Made by a program: the position numbers and the translations under genes
Shown here: positions 54,601-63,966 of the stretch, piece by piece
Numbering within the stretch: the first letter of the stretch is position 1
Layout of the letters: each line of letters starts with the position of its first letter
The notes under the pieces: model-generated
The model's database searches: none
What the model was told of the DNA's origin: nothing
What the model saw: the letters and a program-made list of their open reading frames with translations, nothing else
Source of the DNA: Neokomagataea thailandica NBRC 106555
GTDB taxonomy: Bacteria > Pseudomonadota > Alphaproteobacteria > Acetobacterales > Acetobacteraceae
Assembly: GCF_001598495.1 (NCBI RefSeq)
Contig: NZ_BCZB01000007.1
Span: 1 to 64,000, forward strand
Direction: 5' to 3'
DNA: 64,000 nt

Positions 54601-55953
54601 ATGGCGCGTGATTTGGACGATACCGGTTTTCTGGGCGGGGTTCAGCGCTTTGCGCGGACCTCCGGGGCTGTGGGAGGAATTGCTGCACGCTTGGCCGGTC
54701 ATAAGTTGGGTATTGGCGGTAACCGAGCGGGCCATGCAGAGGATTTGAAGGCGGCTTTAGGGAATCTTAAAGGGCCGTTGATGAAGGCGGCGCAGCTTTT
54801 ATCAACCATTCCGGGGGCGTTGCCGGAAGAGTATGCGAATGAATTGGCACATTTGCAGGCCAATGCGCCCCCTATGGGTTGGAATTTTGTGCGCCGTCGT
54901 ATGCGTGCGGAGCTTGGGGCGAATTGGGAGCGGCACTTCCGTTCGTTTAGTCATGACGCTGTGGCCGCGGCCTCTTTAGGGCAGGTGCATCGTGCGCGTT
55001 TGGTTGATGGGCGCGAGGTGGCGTGTAAGCTGCAATATCCGGACATGCAGGGCGCTGTTGATACGGACCTGAAGCAGTTTAAAGCAGCGTTGAGTGTGTT
55101 CCGGCAGATTGATGGAACCATTCAGCAAGATGAAGTCTATGCTGAACTGTCCGACCGCTTGCGGGAGGAGTTGGATTACCGGCGTGAGGCCAGTCATCTG
55201 CGTTTGTACCGCGATATGCTGAAGGACGTGCCAGAGGTTACTGTGCCTTCGACGGTGCCAGAACTCTGCACGGGCCGACTTTTGAGTATGGAATGGGTCA
55301 GTGGTCGCAGTATGCGCTCCATGTTGGAAGGGGATATGTCACAAGAGTCACGTGATGCATTGGCGCGGGCTTTGTTTAAGGGATGGTACACGCCAGTTTA
55401 TCGTTACGGTGTCATTCATGGTGACCCGCATATGGGTAATTTTACTGTGCGGGATGATGATGGTCTGAACCTGTTAGATTTCGGTGCTATTCGTATTTTT
55501 TCTCCCCGTTTTGTGGAGGGTGTGGTGCAGTTGTTCAAAGCGCTGCAAACGAATGATGACGATTTGGCCTTTCATGCGTATGCAAAATGGGGCTTCCAGA
55601 ATATTTCGCGTGATACGGCGCAAGTTTTGAATGAATGGGCGCGCTTCTTTTATCGCCCACTCATGACGGACCGGGTGTGCTCTATGCAGGAGAGCAATGA
55701 CCCGGCAGACGCTAAAGCAGTCCTAGGGCGTGTTTATGAAGGCTTGAAGCGCACGGGCGGGGTGAAGCTGCCACGTGAATTTGTGCTGTTAGATCGCTCA
55801 GCCATTGGCTTGGGGAGCGCATTTTTGAAGTTAGGTGCGCGTTTGAACTGGCATGAAATGTTTCAGGAGCTGATTGAAGGTTTCAGCGTGGAAGCCTTGG
55901 AGGTGCGCCAGCGCGATGCTCTGCTGCGGGCTGAAGTGCCTGCACCTTTGTAA
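54601..55953 (+). CDS. ABC1/UbiB-type protein kinase-like protein
   Basis: A 450-residue atypical kinase-like protein of the ABC1/ADCK family. The family is linked to ubiquinone biosynthesis, but several subgroups have unknown roles. Motifs are AAASLGQVHRA, a catalytic region VIHGDPHMGNF and a metal motif LLDFGAI. The N-terminal KxGQ signature reads KAAQ (62-65), a subgroup variant. Length and lack of C-terminal membrane helices set it apart from UbiB itself. It is probably co-transcribed with the oligopeptidase gene. Confidence 0.85.
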   Translation: MARDLDDTGFLGGVQRFARTSGAVGGIAARLAGHKLGIGGNRAGHAEDLKAALGNLKGPLMKAAQLLSTIPGALPEEYANELAHLQANAPPMGWNFVRRRMRAELGANWERHFRSFSHDAVAAASLGQVHRARLVDGREVACKLQYPDMQGAVDTDLKQFKAALSVFRQIDGTIQQDEVYAELSDRLREELDYRREASHLRLYRDMLKDVPEVTVPSTVPELCTGRLLSMEWVSGRSMRSMLEGDMSQESRDALARALFKGWYTPVYRYGVIHGDPHMGNFTVRDDDGLNLLDFGAIRIFSPRFVEGVVQLFKALQTNDDDLAFHAYAKWGFQNISRDTAQVLNEWARFFYRPLMTDRVCSMQESNDPADAKAVLGRVYEGLKRTGGVKLPREFVLLDRSAIGLGSAFLKLGARLNWHEMFQELIEGFSVEALEVRQRDALLRAEVPAPL

Positions 55954-56027
55954 AATGGGGCATCGTGTGATGGGCTATAAGCGGTTTGTTATAAGATGCG
56001 TTCGCGAGACACACCTGTATTGAGGGG

Positions 56028-56049
56028 GGGATAGAGTGCTCTCTATCCC
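56028..56049. terminator. Hairpin between convergent ABC1 and acyltransferase genes
   Basis: GGGATAGAG (56028-56036) and CTCTATCCC (56041-56049) form a perfect 9-bp stem with a TGCT loop. It lacks a U-run on either strand but lies exactly between two convergent genes, so a weak bidirectional terminator is plausible. Confidence 0.5.
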
Positions 56050-56069
56050 TATGCATGTTTGGTGCAGGA

Positions 56070-57254
56070 TTAGCCCCTGGAACCTCCAGTCTCGGCGATG
56101 ATCTTGCGGTGCTTTTCTTCATAATGGCGCGCTAATTGGTGACCACGCATGCGAGAGGGTACTTCAATAAACCTGTAGCTGATTTCACTTAAGAGAAAGA
56201 TTCCTAGCAAGATTGAGATCGTGGTGGTGGAAGTGCCCATGAAATTTTGAGGCAGTTTACCAATGGGTGTGAAGGTCGTAACGGACCATATAACGAAATA
56301 ATGAAGAAGATATACAGAATAAGATCTATCTCCGAGCCAAAGCAAAAATTTTCCGATAACTCCAGAAAATCCGAGATAGGATGTGTTGTAACTGGCTATG
56401 AACACAAGTACCGCGCTGGATAAAGCCATTAAAGCGACTGAAAAAGGTAAAAAATAAAGTAATTGTGTCGCGCAAATAAATAAAACCATCAGGACTGTTA
56501 TGCTCCGTGCAGCCCATTTACGGCGTAAAAATGTTGGTTCGAGCAGTGTTTTGTAGGGGGTATGTGTTTGAAGGGTGCCTAAAAGAACACCCCATGCGAG
56601 GGCATCGCTCCGGATAAACCACCAGAGATTTGTTGAACTGGCAGGGCGGATTAAGAAAAATTGTGCAGCAATGACCAGCAGCATCAGAATAACAACAATT
56701 CTCTGGCGTAAGAAAAGTATGATGGGTGCTATAATAAGATAAAACTGAGTTTCTGCGGAGAGGCTCCAGTAATGCTCCCACATATTATTGGGTATTCCGG
56801 CACCTATTTTTGCGTAGAACTCTTGGATATTAGAAAGACTTAAAATCGCGCATAATGTGCTGGCGATTAAACTGCGTAGAGCATTGATGTCATGCAACAT
56901 AGGGGTTGTCGCCATATGGGCGACGGCTGGGATGAGCATCCAGAGCCATGCTGAAGGCCATAAACGCCATACACGCTTAATCCAGAAAACGACGAGTTGT
57001 ATAATTTTTTCGAGATGATTCTCGGTTTTTGAGCGTTGTTTAAACAGTGATAAAGAGATGACATAGCCTGATATGGCGAAGAAAATATCATTTCCACCCC
57101 AGAAAGATAAAAAATCTGAGCTAATGGTATTGAGGGTATTGTTGTGGAATATATTTTTAATGTGTTCGATCAGGATGAGGGAAATTGATATTCCACGAAG
57201 ATATTCTATGTCTATATTTTTATGTGATATTATTTTCTGATTAATAGCGGTCAT
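56070..57254 (-). CDS. Acyltransferase 3 family membrane protein
   Basis: A 394-residue integral membrane acyltransferase (OafA/YrhL-like) that O-acylates a surface glycan. The opening NIDIEYLRGISISLILIEHI has the family Arg/His residues. GGNDIFFAISGYVISLSLF and WSLSAETQFYLIIAPIILFL follow, with about ten helices in all. No glycan genes are adjacent. The gene and its 5' flank are noticeably more AT-rich than neighbours, which suggests later acquisition. Confidence 0.88.
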   Translation of the reverse strand: MTAINQKIISHKNIDIEYLRGISISLILIEHIKNIFHNNTLNTISSDFLSFWGGNDIFFAISGYVISLSLFKQRSKTENHLEKIIQLVVFWIKRVWRLWPSAWLWMLIPAVAHMATTPMLHDINALRSLIASTLCAILSLSNIQEFYAKIGAGIPNNMWEHYWSLSAETQFYLIIAPIILFLRQRIVVILMLLVIAAQFFLIRPASSTNLWWFIRSDALAWGVLLGTLQTHTPYKTLLEPTFLRRKWAARSITVLMVLFICATQLLYFLPFSVALMALSSAVLVFIASYNTSYLGFSGVIGKFLLWLGDRSYSVYLLHYFVIWSVTTFTPIGKLPQNFMGTSTTTISILLGIFLLSEISYRFIEVPSRMRGHQLARHYEEKHRKIIAETGGSRG

Positions 57255-57468
57255 TTTGTATTTCTTTTAGACATCTTGAGAAGCGTATTGGCGTATATCA
57301 TACGCAAATAGGTAAAAAAAGGTCGGATCATTATATATGAAAGATATAATACATGCCCTTGAAATTGTTTTGAATAAGTAATTAATTTTATGTTTCCATT
57401 AAGACTTTATCGATGTTTCGCACATAAAAAATGTCTATAGATTAAAAATAAATTTATGGATTTTTGCG

Positions 57469-59622
57469 ATGTTTTGGAAATACGTTCTCTGGGCACCTCC
57501 TTTCTTTTATGGGGTGTTGTTGTCTGTACCGGTGGCATTGGCGGCCCTCCCTTCTACCGAGGCTTCGTACACGAAGAGTGAACACATTACCGTTGTAAAG
57601 CAGAGACAGCCGTATTTGGGGCGGGTGGCGATTAAAGATGTGCCTCAAAACATTATCGCGCTGAGCGCTAAGACGTTACAAGAAACTGGCACGACCACAT
57701 TGGCCAATGCACTGGATATGGTGAGTGGTATAGCGCATCAAAACAGTTTCGGTGGGTTATGGGACAGCTTCGCTGTGCGTGGTTTTGCGGGTGACATCAA
57801 TGTGCCAAGCGGCTTTTTGGTGAATGGATTCAATTATGGTCGTGGTTTTGGTGGACCACGGGATATGTCTGGGGTTGAGCGCATTGATGTGCTCAAGGGG
57901 CCGAGTTCTGCTTTGTTCGGGCGTGGTGAGCCAGGCGGTACAGTTGATATTATTACGAAGAAGCCGCAATTTGAGCAGCATGGTAGCTTTGGCCTACAGG
58001 GGGGTAGCTATCATGATGTGCGGGTTGAGGGCGATTATACCGCACCAATTACGCAGAACATTGCTGTTCGTTTGAATGGTGCATTTGAAGATAGCGATAG
58101 TTTTCGTAATACGGTGCATACGCGTAAAGCGACGATCGCCCCCTCTGTTCTTTGGAAAATCACGGATAAGACCAGCCTGTCTTATCAAATGTCGTATACG
58201 CGGCAGAATATTCCGTTTGACCGTGGTGTTATTGCCCGCAATGGGCAGTTAGGGGTGGTGCCTGTTAGCCGCTTCTTAGGGGAGCCTGCGGATGGCCCTA
58301 ATAAGGTGAGCGACCAAGGACATCAGGTTCAGTTGCAGCATGATTTTTCGCAAGATTGGGGGCTGCAAGCTGGGTTTGGTGATCGCCTGACGGGGCTGAA
58401 AGGGTATGGCGAAACACCGGAATTAGCGGCGGCGCGGCAGCCGTTTTTCCGCGATGGGCGGACGCTTGCGCGGCAACGGCGTTATATTGATTTTCAGACG
58501 GAAGATCGTGTCGGGCGGCTGGAAGTGAGTGGTCTGTTTAAGACATGGGGTATGAAGCATCATATTCTGGTGGGGGCGGATTATGATGTGTTTGACTATG
58601 ACAACACGCAGAAGCGTTATCGTCCGCCCGCACTTGTCAGCAAGCCTTCTTTTGCTGCGCAAAATGCCATTGATATTTTTGCGCCAGCTTATAACGTGAG
58701 CGGCACTTTGCCAGCGCCGAGTGCATTCGTTTTTAATCAAAGGGAAAAAAGCCGTACTGCTGGTGGGTATGTGCAAGATCAGATTGATGTCACGAGGAAG
58801 GTAAAGATCCGCCTTGGGGGACGTTATGATGATTATCGCCAGACGATCAATTTCCATACGAATGGTCTGACGTCGGGGCAGCATCAGACGGCATTTAGTC
58901 CACAAGTTGGCGCTGTTTATGAGCCGATCCGCACGGTTTCTCTCTATGTGAGTTATGGCCGTGGTTTTCGTCCTAATTCGGGGACGAATTATGCCGGAAC
59001 GCCGTTCCGGCCGGAGCGGACGCGTGATGTGGAAATCGGTGCGAAGTATAGCTCGCTGGACCGACGGGTTGAGGTGTCTATGGATGCCTTCCGTATGACG
59101 AAGGATAATATTCTGACGTCAGACCCGGTGCGGACCGGTTATTCTCTGGCGATGGGATCTGCCGTAAGCCAAGGGGTGGAAACGGATATTCATGCAGCGT
59201 TACCTTACGGTTTCCGCACAATAGCGAGTGCCTCTTATATTGACGCGCATTCAGCCTCGACCACGCTGGACCCAGATTTTGGGCGTGTTGTTGCGAAAGG
59301 TGATCGGTTGTTGAACATTCCGGCATGGAGCGCGAATGTATTGCTGTTCCGGGACTTTGAGGTGGCCGGACATGCGGCGATGTTGGGGGCAGGTGTTAAT
59401 TATGTTGGGCAGCGTATGGGTGAAACCGGGACGCAGTTTCATCTGCCGAGTTACACGTTGGTACGTCTTATGGGATCCTTTAACGTAACCAAGCGCTTGG
59501 TTATGAGTGGGCAGATTGATAATCTGACGAACCGTACATGGTATGCCAATAGTTACGCGGCATTATGGGTTTACCCCGGTGCGCCGAGAACATTTTCCTT
59601 ACGCGCTCGCTACGGGTTCTAA
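57469..59622 (+). CDS. TonB-dependent siderophore receptor
   Basis: A 717-residue outer-membrane receptor of the ferric-siderophore class (FhuA/FhuE/FpvA-like). A signal peptide (about 1-26) and a TonB-box-like EHITVVKQ lead into the plug domain (about 50-165: LANALDMVSGIAHQ, VERIDVLKGPSSALFGRGEPGG). A 22-strand barrel ends in Phe (ARYGF). The siderophore is unknown. The upstream 57255-57468 is AT-rich without a clear Fur box. It ends at a shared terminator with the converging second receptor gene. Confidence 0.92.
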   Translation: MFWKYVLWAPPFFYGVLLSVPVALAALPSTEASYTKSEHITVVKQRQPYLGRVAIKDVPQNIIALSAKTLQETGTTTLANALDMVSGIAHQNSFGGLWDSFAVRGFAGDINVPSGFLVNGFNYGRGFGGPRDMSGVERIDVLKGPSSALFGRGEPGGTVDIITKKPQFEQHGSFGLQGGSYHDVRVEGDYTAPITQNIAVRLNGAFEDSDSFRNTVHTRKATIAPSVLWKITDKTSLSYQMSYTRQNIPFDRGVIARNGQLGVVPVSRFLGEPADGPNKVSDQGHQVQLQHDFSQDWGLQAGFGDRLTGLKGYGETPELAAARQPFFRDGRTLARQRRYIDFQTEDRVGRLEVSGLFKTWGMKHHILVGADYDVFDYDNTQKRYRPPALVSKPSFAAQNAIDIFAPAYNVSGTLPAPSAFVFNQREKSRTAGGYVQDQIDVTRKVKIRLGGRYDDYRQTINFHTNGLTSGQHQTAFSPQVGAVYEPIRTVSLYVSYGRGFRPNSGTNYAGTPFRPERTRDVEIGAKYSSLDRRVEVSMDAFRMTKDNILTSDPVRTGYSLAMGSAVSQGVETDIHAALPYGFRTIASASYIDAHSASTTLDPDFGRVVAKGDRLLNIPAWSANVLLFRDFEVAGHAAMLGAGVNYVGQRMGETGTQFHLPSYTLVRLMGSFNVTKRLVMSGQIDNLTNRTWYANSYAALWVYPGAPRTFSLRARYGF

Positions 59623-59625
59623 ACG

Positions 59626-59655
59626 AAAAGGGAGGCCAAATGGCCTCCCTTTTTT
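59626..59655. terminator. Bidirectional terminator between two TonB receptor genes
   Basis: AAAAGGGAGGCC (59626-59637) pairs perfectly with GGCCTCCCTTTT (59642-59653) around AAAT. An A-run on one side and a T-run on the other make it functional on both strands, serving the convergent receptor genes. Confidence 0.92.
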
Positions 59656-59676
59656 ACGTGCATGATCCCAAAAGGC

Positions 59677-62600
59677 TTACAGGCTGACGTTCACGCCAAA
59701 CTGGAAGCTACGACCAATGACGCCGGCTTGTGACCATGATGAGTTGTACAAGTAGGCGCCATATGTTCCGAAGTCATATGGGGATTTGAAGCCAAAGATA
59801 TTGTACACGTTTGTGTACAGGCCGACGCGCTTGTTCAACTGGTAGTTTAGCGTCAAGTCTACATCCCAGAAGCTTTTCACACTGCACTGGTTTTGCGGCA
59901 CGAAGGAGCTGTTGCTTGGTATGACAGATGTTGAGCAATCATTGGCTGTGTTCGGGCCATTGGCGTCTTCAGCCGTCGTTTTATAGCCGCTTGTGTAGTA
60001 AACTGTGGCTGTGGCGGTGAGCTTTTTATAGATGACAGTATTCGCCCAGTTGGCGCGCCATTGAGGGGTGCCGGACCCGGAAGTGGTGTTGTATGGGCCC
60101 AATGTCCCGGCAAAGCGCTCAATACCAAGGCCCGGCATGGACATGTTGTAGCGGTGTGTCCACGTGGCTTCGCCTTTGCTGTACCAAGTCACGTCACGCA
60201 GGAAGCCGCGTAGCGGAACATTGGCAGAGAATTCAGCTTCCACACCATCGGTCATGACGTAGCTGGTGTTGATGTAGCCGAGGTTGATTTGAGCCGGGCG
60301 TACTGGTGCAGTTGGGTTTTGTACGTCTGGAATATCCGGCTGTACGGAGACGCCGGCTGGGAGTGCTTGTCCTGTGATATACGCATTCGCCACTGACTTG
60401 TAGGATACAGGGTTCGGCGCGATGTAGTTGGATTTTTTGATATAGTAATAGTCAACAGACAAAGTGACGTTGCTGGCAGGAGTGAGTACCATGCCGCCGG
60501 TGAAGTTCGACGAAATTTCGGGCTTGAGGTTTGGGTTTCCTGCCGTGTTTAGGCCGATGCTGTAAGATTGTGCGTAGTTGTTTGGGGTGCCATTTGGGTT
60601 TTGGTGCTGTGCCAGCCACGCTTTGTCTGTGATGGCGTATGGAACATACCCCACCTGTGAACCGCCAGTTTCAGCAAAGCTTGGAACACGGAAGCCATTT
60701 GTGTAGGTGCCGCGCAGGGTCAGTTCATGCAGAGGGCGGAAGTTTACGCCGACCTTTGGTGAGAAGTGGCTGAACCCTTCAGAGTAATGGTCAAAGCGGC
60801 CTGACGTATCGATGCTCAACATTTTGACGACAGGAATACCCACTTCGTAAAAGCCAGATTCAACCCAGCGGCTGCCGACAGCATTGAACGGGTTAATCTT
60901 ACCTGTGTATTGAGCGCCAAGGTCAGAGAAGTTTACAGGGTTTGCGCTTGGGTCATTGAGAGATTCATAGCGAACATTGGCACCGACAGCGAGGTTCACC
61001 ATACCGCCGGGGAGGTGGAACAGGCCTTTGCTCAACACAGCTTCGCCAGAATACATCTGAGTGAGTGCATTCATGACATTGGTTGGCGCGATGGATTGGC
61101 GCACGGCATCCGTGTTCAGCCATGGTTCAATGAAGTTATAGGTGCCGTTTGCAACAGCTTGGCGGATGCCATTGATGGTGGGCACGCCTGTGATGGTTTG
61201 CTGGAGTTTTGTGTTCATGCCAACGAAGTTGACGTCATAGTTCCAGTTGCCACCCCAATGGGAGGGCTGCCAGCCGCTGAGACGGGTTGAGCCACGGAAG
61301 TTTTGGCTGAACTCCGTGGTGGTTGGGACCATGTCACCGAAAGTATAATAGATTTGTGCCGGAGTGCCTTGTGCAGCATAGGGGTTGTTCGGGTTCAACT
61401 GGCCATTGGACAAGTAAACCGGCAGAACGATGTTACGCGTATCGGCTAATCGAGCCTGAGTTTGGCTACGGACAGAGGCAGGAGAGCCGGTAGAATAGGA
61501 CAAATTCTGCGAATAGGTGAACATAGATGTCCACTCAGCGCGTGGTCCTACATTGACGGTTAGGTGGCCTGTGGCTTCGATACGCCGGTCTTCGGGCGTG
61601 ATGAGGCTGTAGTTGTTCACAGTGTCTTGCGTACATGCGGAACTAACAGAACCGGCGGGTGTGCCGGCGGCATATCCACGCACAATTTGGGTTTTGCAAT
61701 TTGATGGATTGAGTAAATTCCAACCACCAACGCCGCCACCTTTGCCGTTGCTCGGGCGTACCATAGCGGCAGGCGTTGCGCTGAAATTTGCGATACTGCC
61801 GTCTGATGCAAGGATATTGGTTTGGCCGTTTGTACCACCGATGCCGGTCAGATCGCTGGTTTTGAAGGGGTAACCAAGCTGACGATTGTAAAGGGCATCG
61901 TCGTTTTGATATTCAGCGTTAACGTAAAAGTTGTAACCGTCACGGGCTAAGGAGCCGTGGCCATATGTGGCGTAGAGGCGTTGGTGTCCACCATCTCCGC
62001 GCTGGTTTAGGCCACCTTCGGCATTGCCTTCAAAGCCTTGAATTTCTTTGCGGGTGATCATGTTGATGACGCCAGCAACAGCGTCGGCGCCGTAGGTTGC
62101 GGAGCCACCATCTTTTTTAACGTCGACAGTCTGGATCAAGGACATTGGGATCCAGTTTGTATCGACGAAGTTACGTTCACCGTCATCGGAGAGCGGATAG
62201 TAGGAAAGGCGTTGGCCGTCCATCAAAACCAGTGTGGAATCAACCGTAAGGCCATGCATGGATGGTGCGGAGGCACCTTGAGCAAAAGCACCATTCGCCG
62301 AGAAAGCGGAGGTAAGGTTGCCAGATCCGTTGGACGAAATAGATTGTAGCATTTGCGTAACGGTTTTGAGGCCGCGGCGCTGCATGTCTTTCGTGTTCAG
62401 GCGCGTAATGGGAGAGGCATTGCGCAGGTTGGGATCATGCAGGAGTGTCCCTGTAACGATCATGTGCTCCGAGCCAGATGCCTCAATGTGTTCGGGCTGT
62501 GACGCGGCTGCGATAGATGCCTTTTGGTGCTGTGATGTAGCTGGTGTTACTGGCACAGCAACGTTGCTGTGCACGGGAATTGTGTGTGCAGCAGAGCTAT

Positions 62601-62742
62601 GGGGCTTTGGGTGATGAATTTTTTTAGTTTTATCAGTGGCATAGGCATTGCAGCTCATGATGCCTGTGAGGGCTGAAAACGAGAGCAATGCTGCGCTTTT
62701 GAGATGGCGTTTTGTAAAATACTTTTGTGCTCGTTCGGTCAT
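59677..62742 (-). CDS. Large TonB-dependent receptor
   Basis: An outer-membrane receptor of 1021 residues if started at ATG 62742 (MTERAQK). A signal sequence (about 15-35) precedes an unusual low-complexity His/Pro/Ala/Thr stretch (about 36-78), then a TonB-box-like HMIVTGT and a plug (LVLMDGQRLS, VDVKKDGGSATYGADAVAGVINM). A large barrel ends in FQFGVNVSL. The plug resembles receptors for organic nutrients rather than siderophores; the substrate is unknown. The frame is open 16 codons further to 62790, but without a better ribosome site. Confidence 0.9.
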   Translation of the reverse strand: MTERAQKYFTKRHLKSAALLSFSALTGIMSCNAYATDKTKKIHHPKPHSSAAHTIPVHSNVAVPVTPATSQHQKASIAAASQPEHIEASGSEHMIVTGTLLHDPNLRNASPITRLNTKDMQRRGLKTVTQMLQSISSNGSGNLTSAFSANGAFAQGASAPSMHGLTVDSTLVLMDGQRLSYYPLSDDGERNFVDTNWIPMSLIQTVDVKKDGGSATYGADAVAGVINMITRKEIQGFEGNAEGGLNQRGDGGHQRLYATYGHGSLARDGYNFYVNAEYQNDDALYNRQLGYPFKTSDLTGIGGTNGQTNILASDGSIANFSATPAAMVRPSNGKGGGVGGWNLLNPSNCKTQIVRGYAAGTPAGSVSSACTQDTVNNYSLITPEDRRIEATGHLTVNVGPRAEWTSMFTYSQNLSYSTGSPASVRSQTQARLADTRNIVLPVYLSNGQLNPNNPYAAQGTPAQIYYTFGDMVPTTTEFSQNFRGSTRLSGWQPSHWGGNWNYDVNFVGMNTKLQQTITGVPTINGIRQAVANGTYNFIEPWLNTDAVRQSIAPTNVMNALTQMYSGEAVLSKGLFHLPGGMVNLAVGANVRYESLNDPSANPVNFSDLGAQYTGKINPFNAVGSRWVESGFYEVGIPVVKMLSIDTSGRFDHYSEGFSHFSPKVGVNFRPLHELTLRGTYTNGFRVPSFAETGGSQVGYVPYAITDKAWLAQHQNPNGTPNNYAQSYSIGLNTAGNPNLKPEISSNFTGGMVLTPASNVTLSVDYYYIKKSNYIAPNPVSYKSVANAYITGQALPAGVSVQPDIPDVQNPTAPVRPAQINLGYINTSYVMTDGVEAEFSANVPLRGFLRDVTWYSKGEATWTHRYNMSMPGLGIERFAGTLGPYNTTSGSGTPQWRANWANTVIYKKLTATATVYYTSGYKTTAEDANGPNTANDCSTSVIPSNSSFVPQNQCSVKSFWDVDLTLNYQLNKRVGLYTNVYNIFGFKSPYDFGTYGAYLYNSSWSQAGVIGRSFQFGVNVSL

Positions 62743-62938
62743 ATACAGCCTACAGATTAGTATGAATGTTATTTTTTGCGGAAGAAACATGCGTTACGTT
62801 GCGCAAAGTTAATGTCGTGTTTTGCAGGAATGTAAAATATTTTCTAGAGATAACGTTACAAAAAGCGATCTTTTTATAAAAAGTGATTTATTAGACACAT
62901 TTTTACTAATTTTATGAGTGAAATGTGCCGGTTGGTAT

Positions 62939-63340
62939 TTAGAAAAGTTCAAGCTGCTTGCGTGTCATTGTAACCTGACGTGGCTGTTGCTCCAGCCACG
63001 CGCCTATGAGGGCGCTGATAAAATGTTGCTCGCTTTTTGAAAGAGGACGGCCTTTAGGGATGTTATGCCATTTGGCTAAGCAACCGCGGCAGCAAGACGC
63101 AGTGGCATGTTGAGCGGTGAACACCGGATGCCCACGCATGGGGGTTTGTTTGCCGTCATGGTGTGGAAATGCTGGTGCTAAGCGGGTTTGTATAAAGTGC
63201 TGGGCGTGTTGTGTGATAGTCGTCATGTCGCGCGTGGACAGGTAGCGCTGGTCCGGTGCAGACAAGGTAAAACGTGCCCTGAATGGAGAACGTTGTAAGC
63301 GCGTGAGTACGCGCGCAATCGCGTCTAATGGTTCTGGCAT
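62939..63340 (-). CDS. DUF4186 family protein
   Basis: A 133-residue conserved protein of unknown function. The diagnostic blocks are PMRGHPVFTAQHATASCCRG followed by CLAKWHNIPKGRPLS, and a front part FRARFTLSAPDQRYL. The CCRGC cysteines with nearby histidines suggest a metal site, which is an inference. It has no signal or membrane segment. It stands between the TonB receptor gene and an unrecognised coiled-coil gene on the same strand. Confidence 0.88.
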   Translation of the reverse strand: MPEPLDAIARVLTRLQRSPFRARFTLSAPDQRYLSTRDMTTITQHAQHFIQTRLAPAFPHHDGKQTPMRGHPVFTAQHATASCCRGCLAKWHNIPKGRPLSKSEQHFISALIGAWLEQQPRQVTMTRKQLELF

Positions 63341-63396
63341 GAAGGGTTACATGGTGAGCCCCGGCAGCGATGGCCACAACCGAGGCATGCTGTGTT

Positions 63397-63819
63397 TTAG
63401 AAAATATCTTTGATCAGGTCATCGCCAATGGCAAAGCCAGCGCCAGCCTCAACGGAGCGCGCAAAGCCTGAGTTGAGGATGTTCGAGAAAAAGCCGCCAT
63501 TGGCCGCTTGTGGTGCCGGGGCAATCGGTGGCTGCACGGGCGCGCTCTGCTGGACAAACCCTTGTGGGGCGTAATTTTGATTTTGTGATGCGTTGGACAG
63601 GGCAGCATGGAGTTGTTGCAGCAGGGTGGCAACTTGCTGCTGTTCAGCTTGGAAGGCCAGTGCGAGTTCACGCAGGTCCAAGGCCCATTCGCGGGCTTGT
63701 TGGTCACCGCTTTGTGCGGCGAGCTGCATCTTAGAGCCGAGTGTTTGAAGAGCCTGTGCGGATTGTTGTGATTGTTGTTGAAGTTGGTTGTAGGCCTGTT
63801 CGATAGTTTGGACGTCCAT
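63397..63819 (-). CDS. Uncharacterised Gln-rich coiled-coil protein
   Basis: I do not recognise this 140-residue protein. Residues 1-75 are Gln/Ala/Leu-rich with heptad-like spacing (TIEQAYNQLQQQSQQSAQAL), consistent with a coiled coil. A Pro/Gln/Ala linker (about 80-105) is followed by a short conserved-looking tail, GGFFSNILNSGFARSVEAG then GFAIGDDLIKDIF. ATG 63819 has AGGA at proper spacing; the frame opens to 63876. It has no signal peptide and is soluble. It is 56 bases upstream of the DUF4186 gene and possibly co-transcribed. Confidence 0.6.
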   Translation of the reverse strand: MDVQTIEQAYNQLQQQSQQSAQALQTLGSKMQLAAQSGDQQAREWALDLRELALAFQAEQQQVATLLQQLHAALSNASQNQNYAPQGFVQQSAPVQPPIAPAPQAANGGFFSNILNSGFARSVEAGAGFAIGDDLIKDIF

Positions 63820-63966
63820 GGCCGTAATCCTTTTATGATGTTCAGTGTCTGGCGCTATCGTGCCCGTCATGGGCAATATGGTTGATAACGCTTGGGAAAA
63901 CGTATGGTAGGCTAATATGTTTCCTTTAGGGCGTGATCGCCTGTGTATGTGGTGGTGTAAGGTAAA

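Noticed and set aside
62870-62883. Palindrome CTTTTTATAAAAAG upstream of the large TonB receptor gene as an operator
   Set aside because: It is simple A/T sequence in an AT-rich region; too likely by chance to call.
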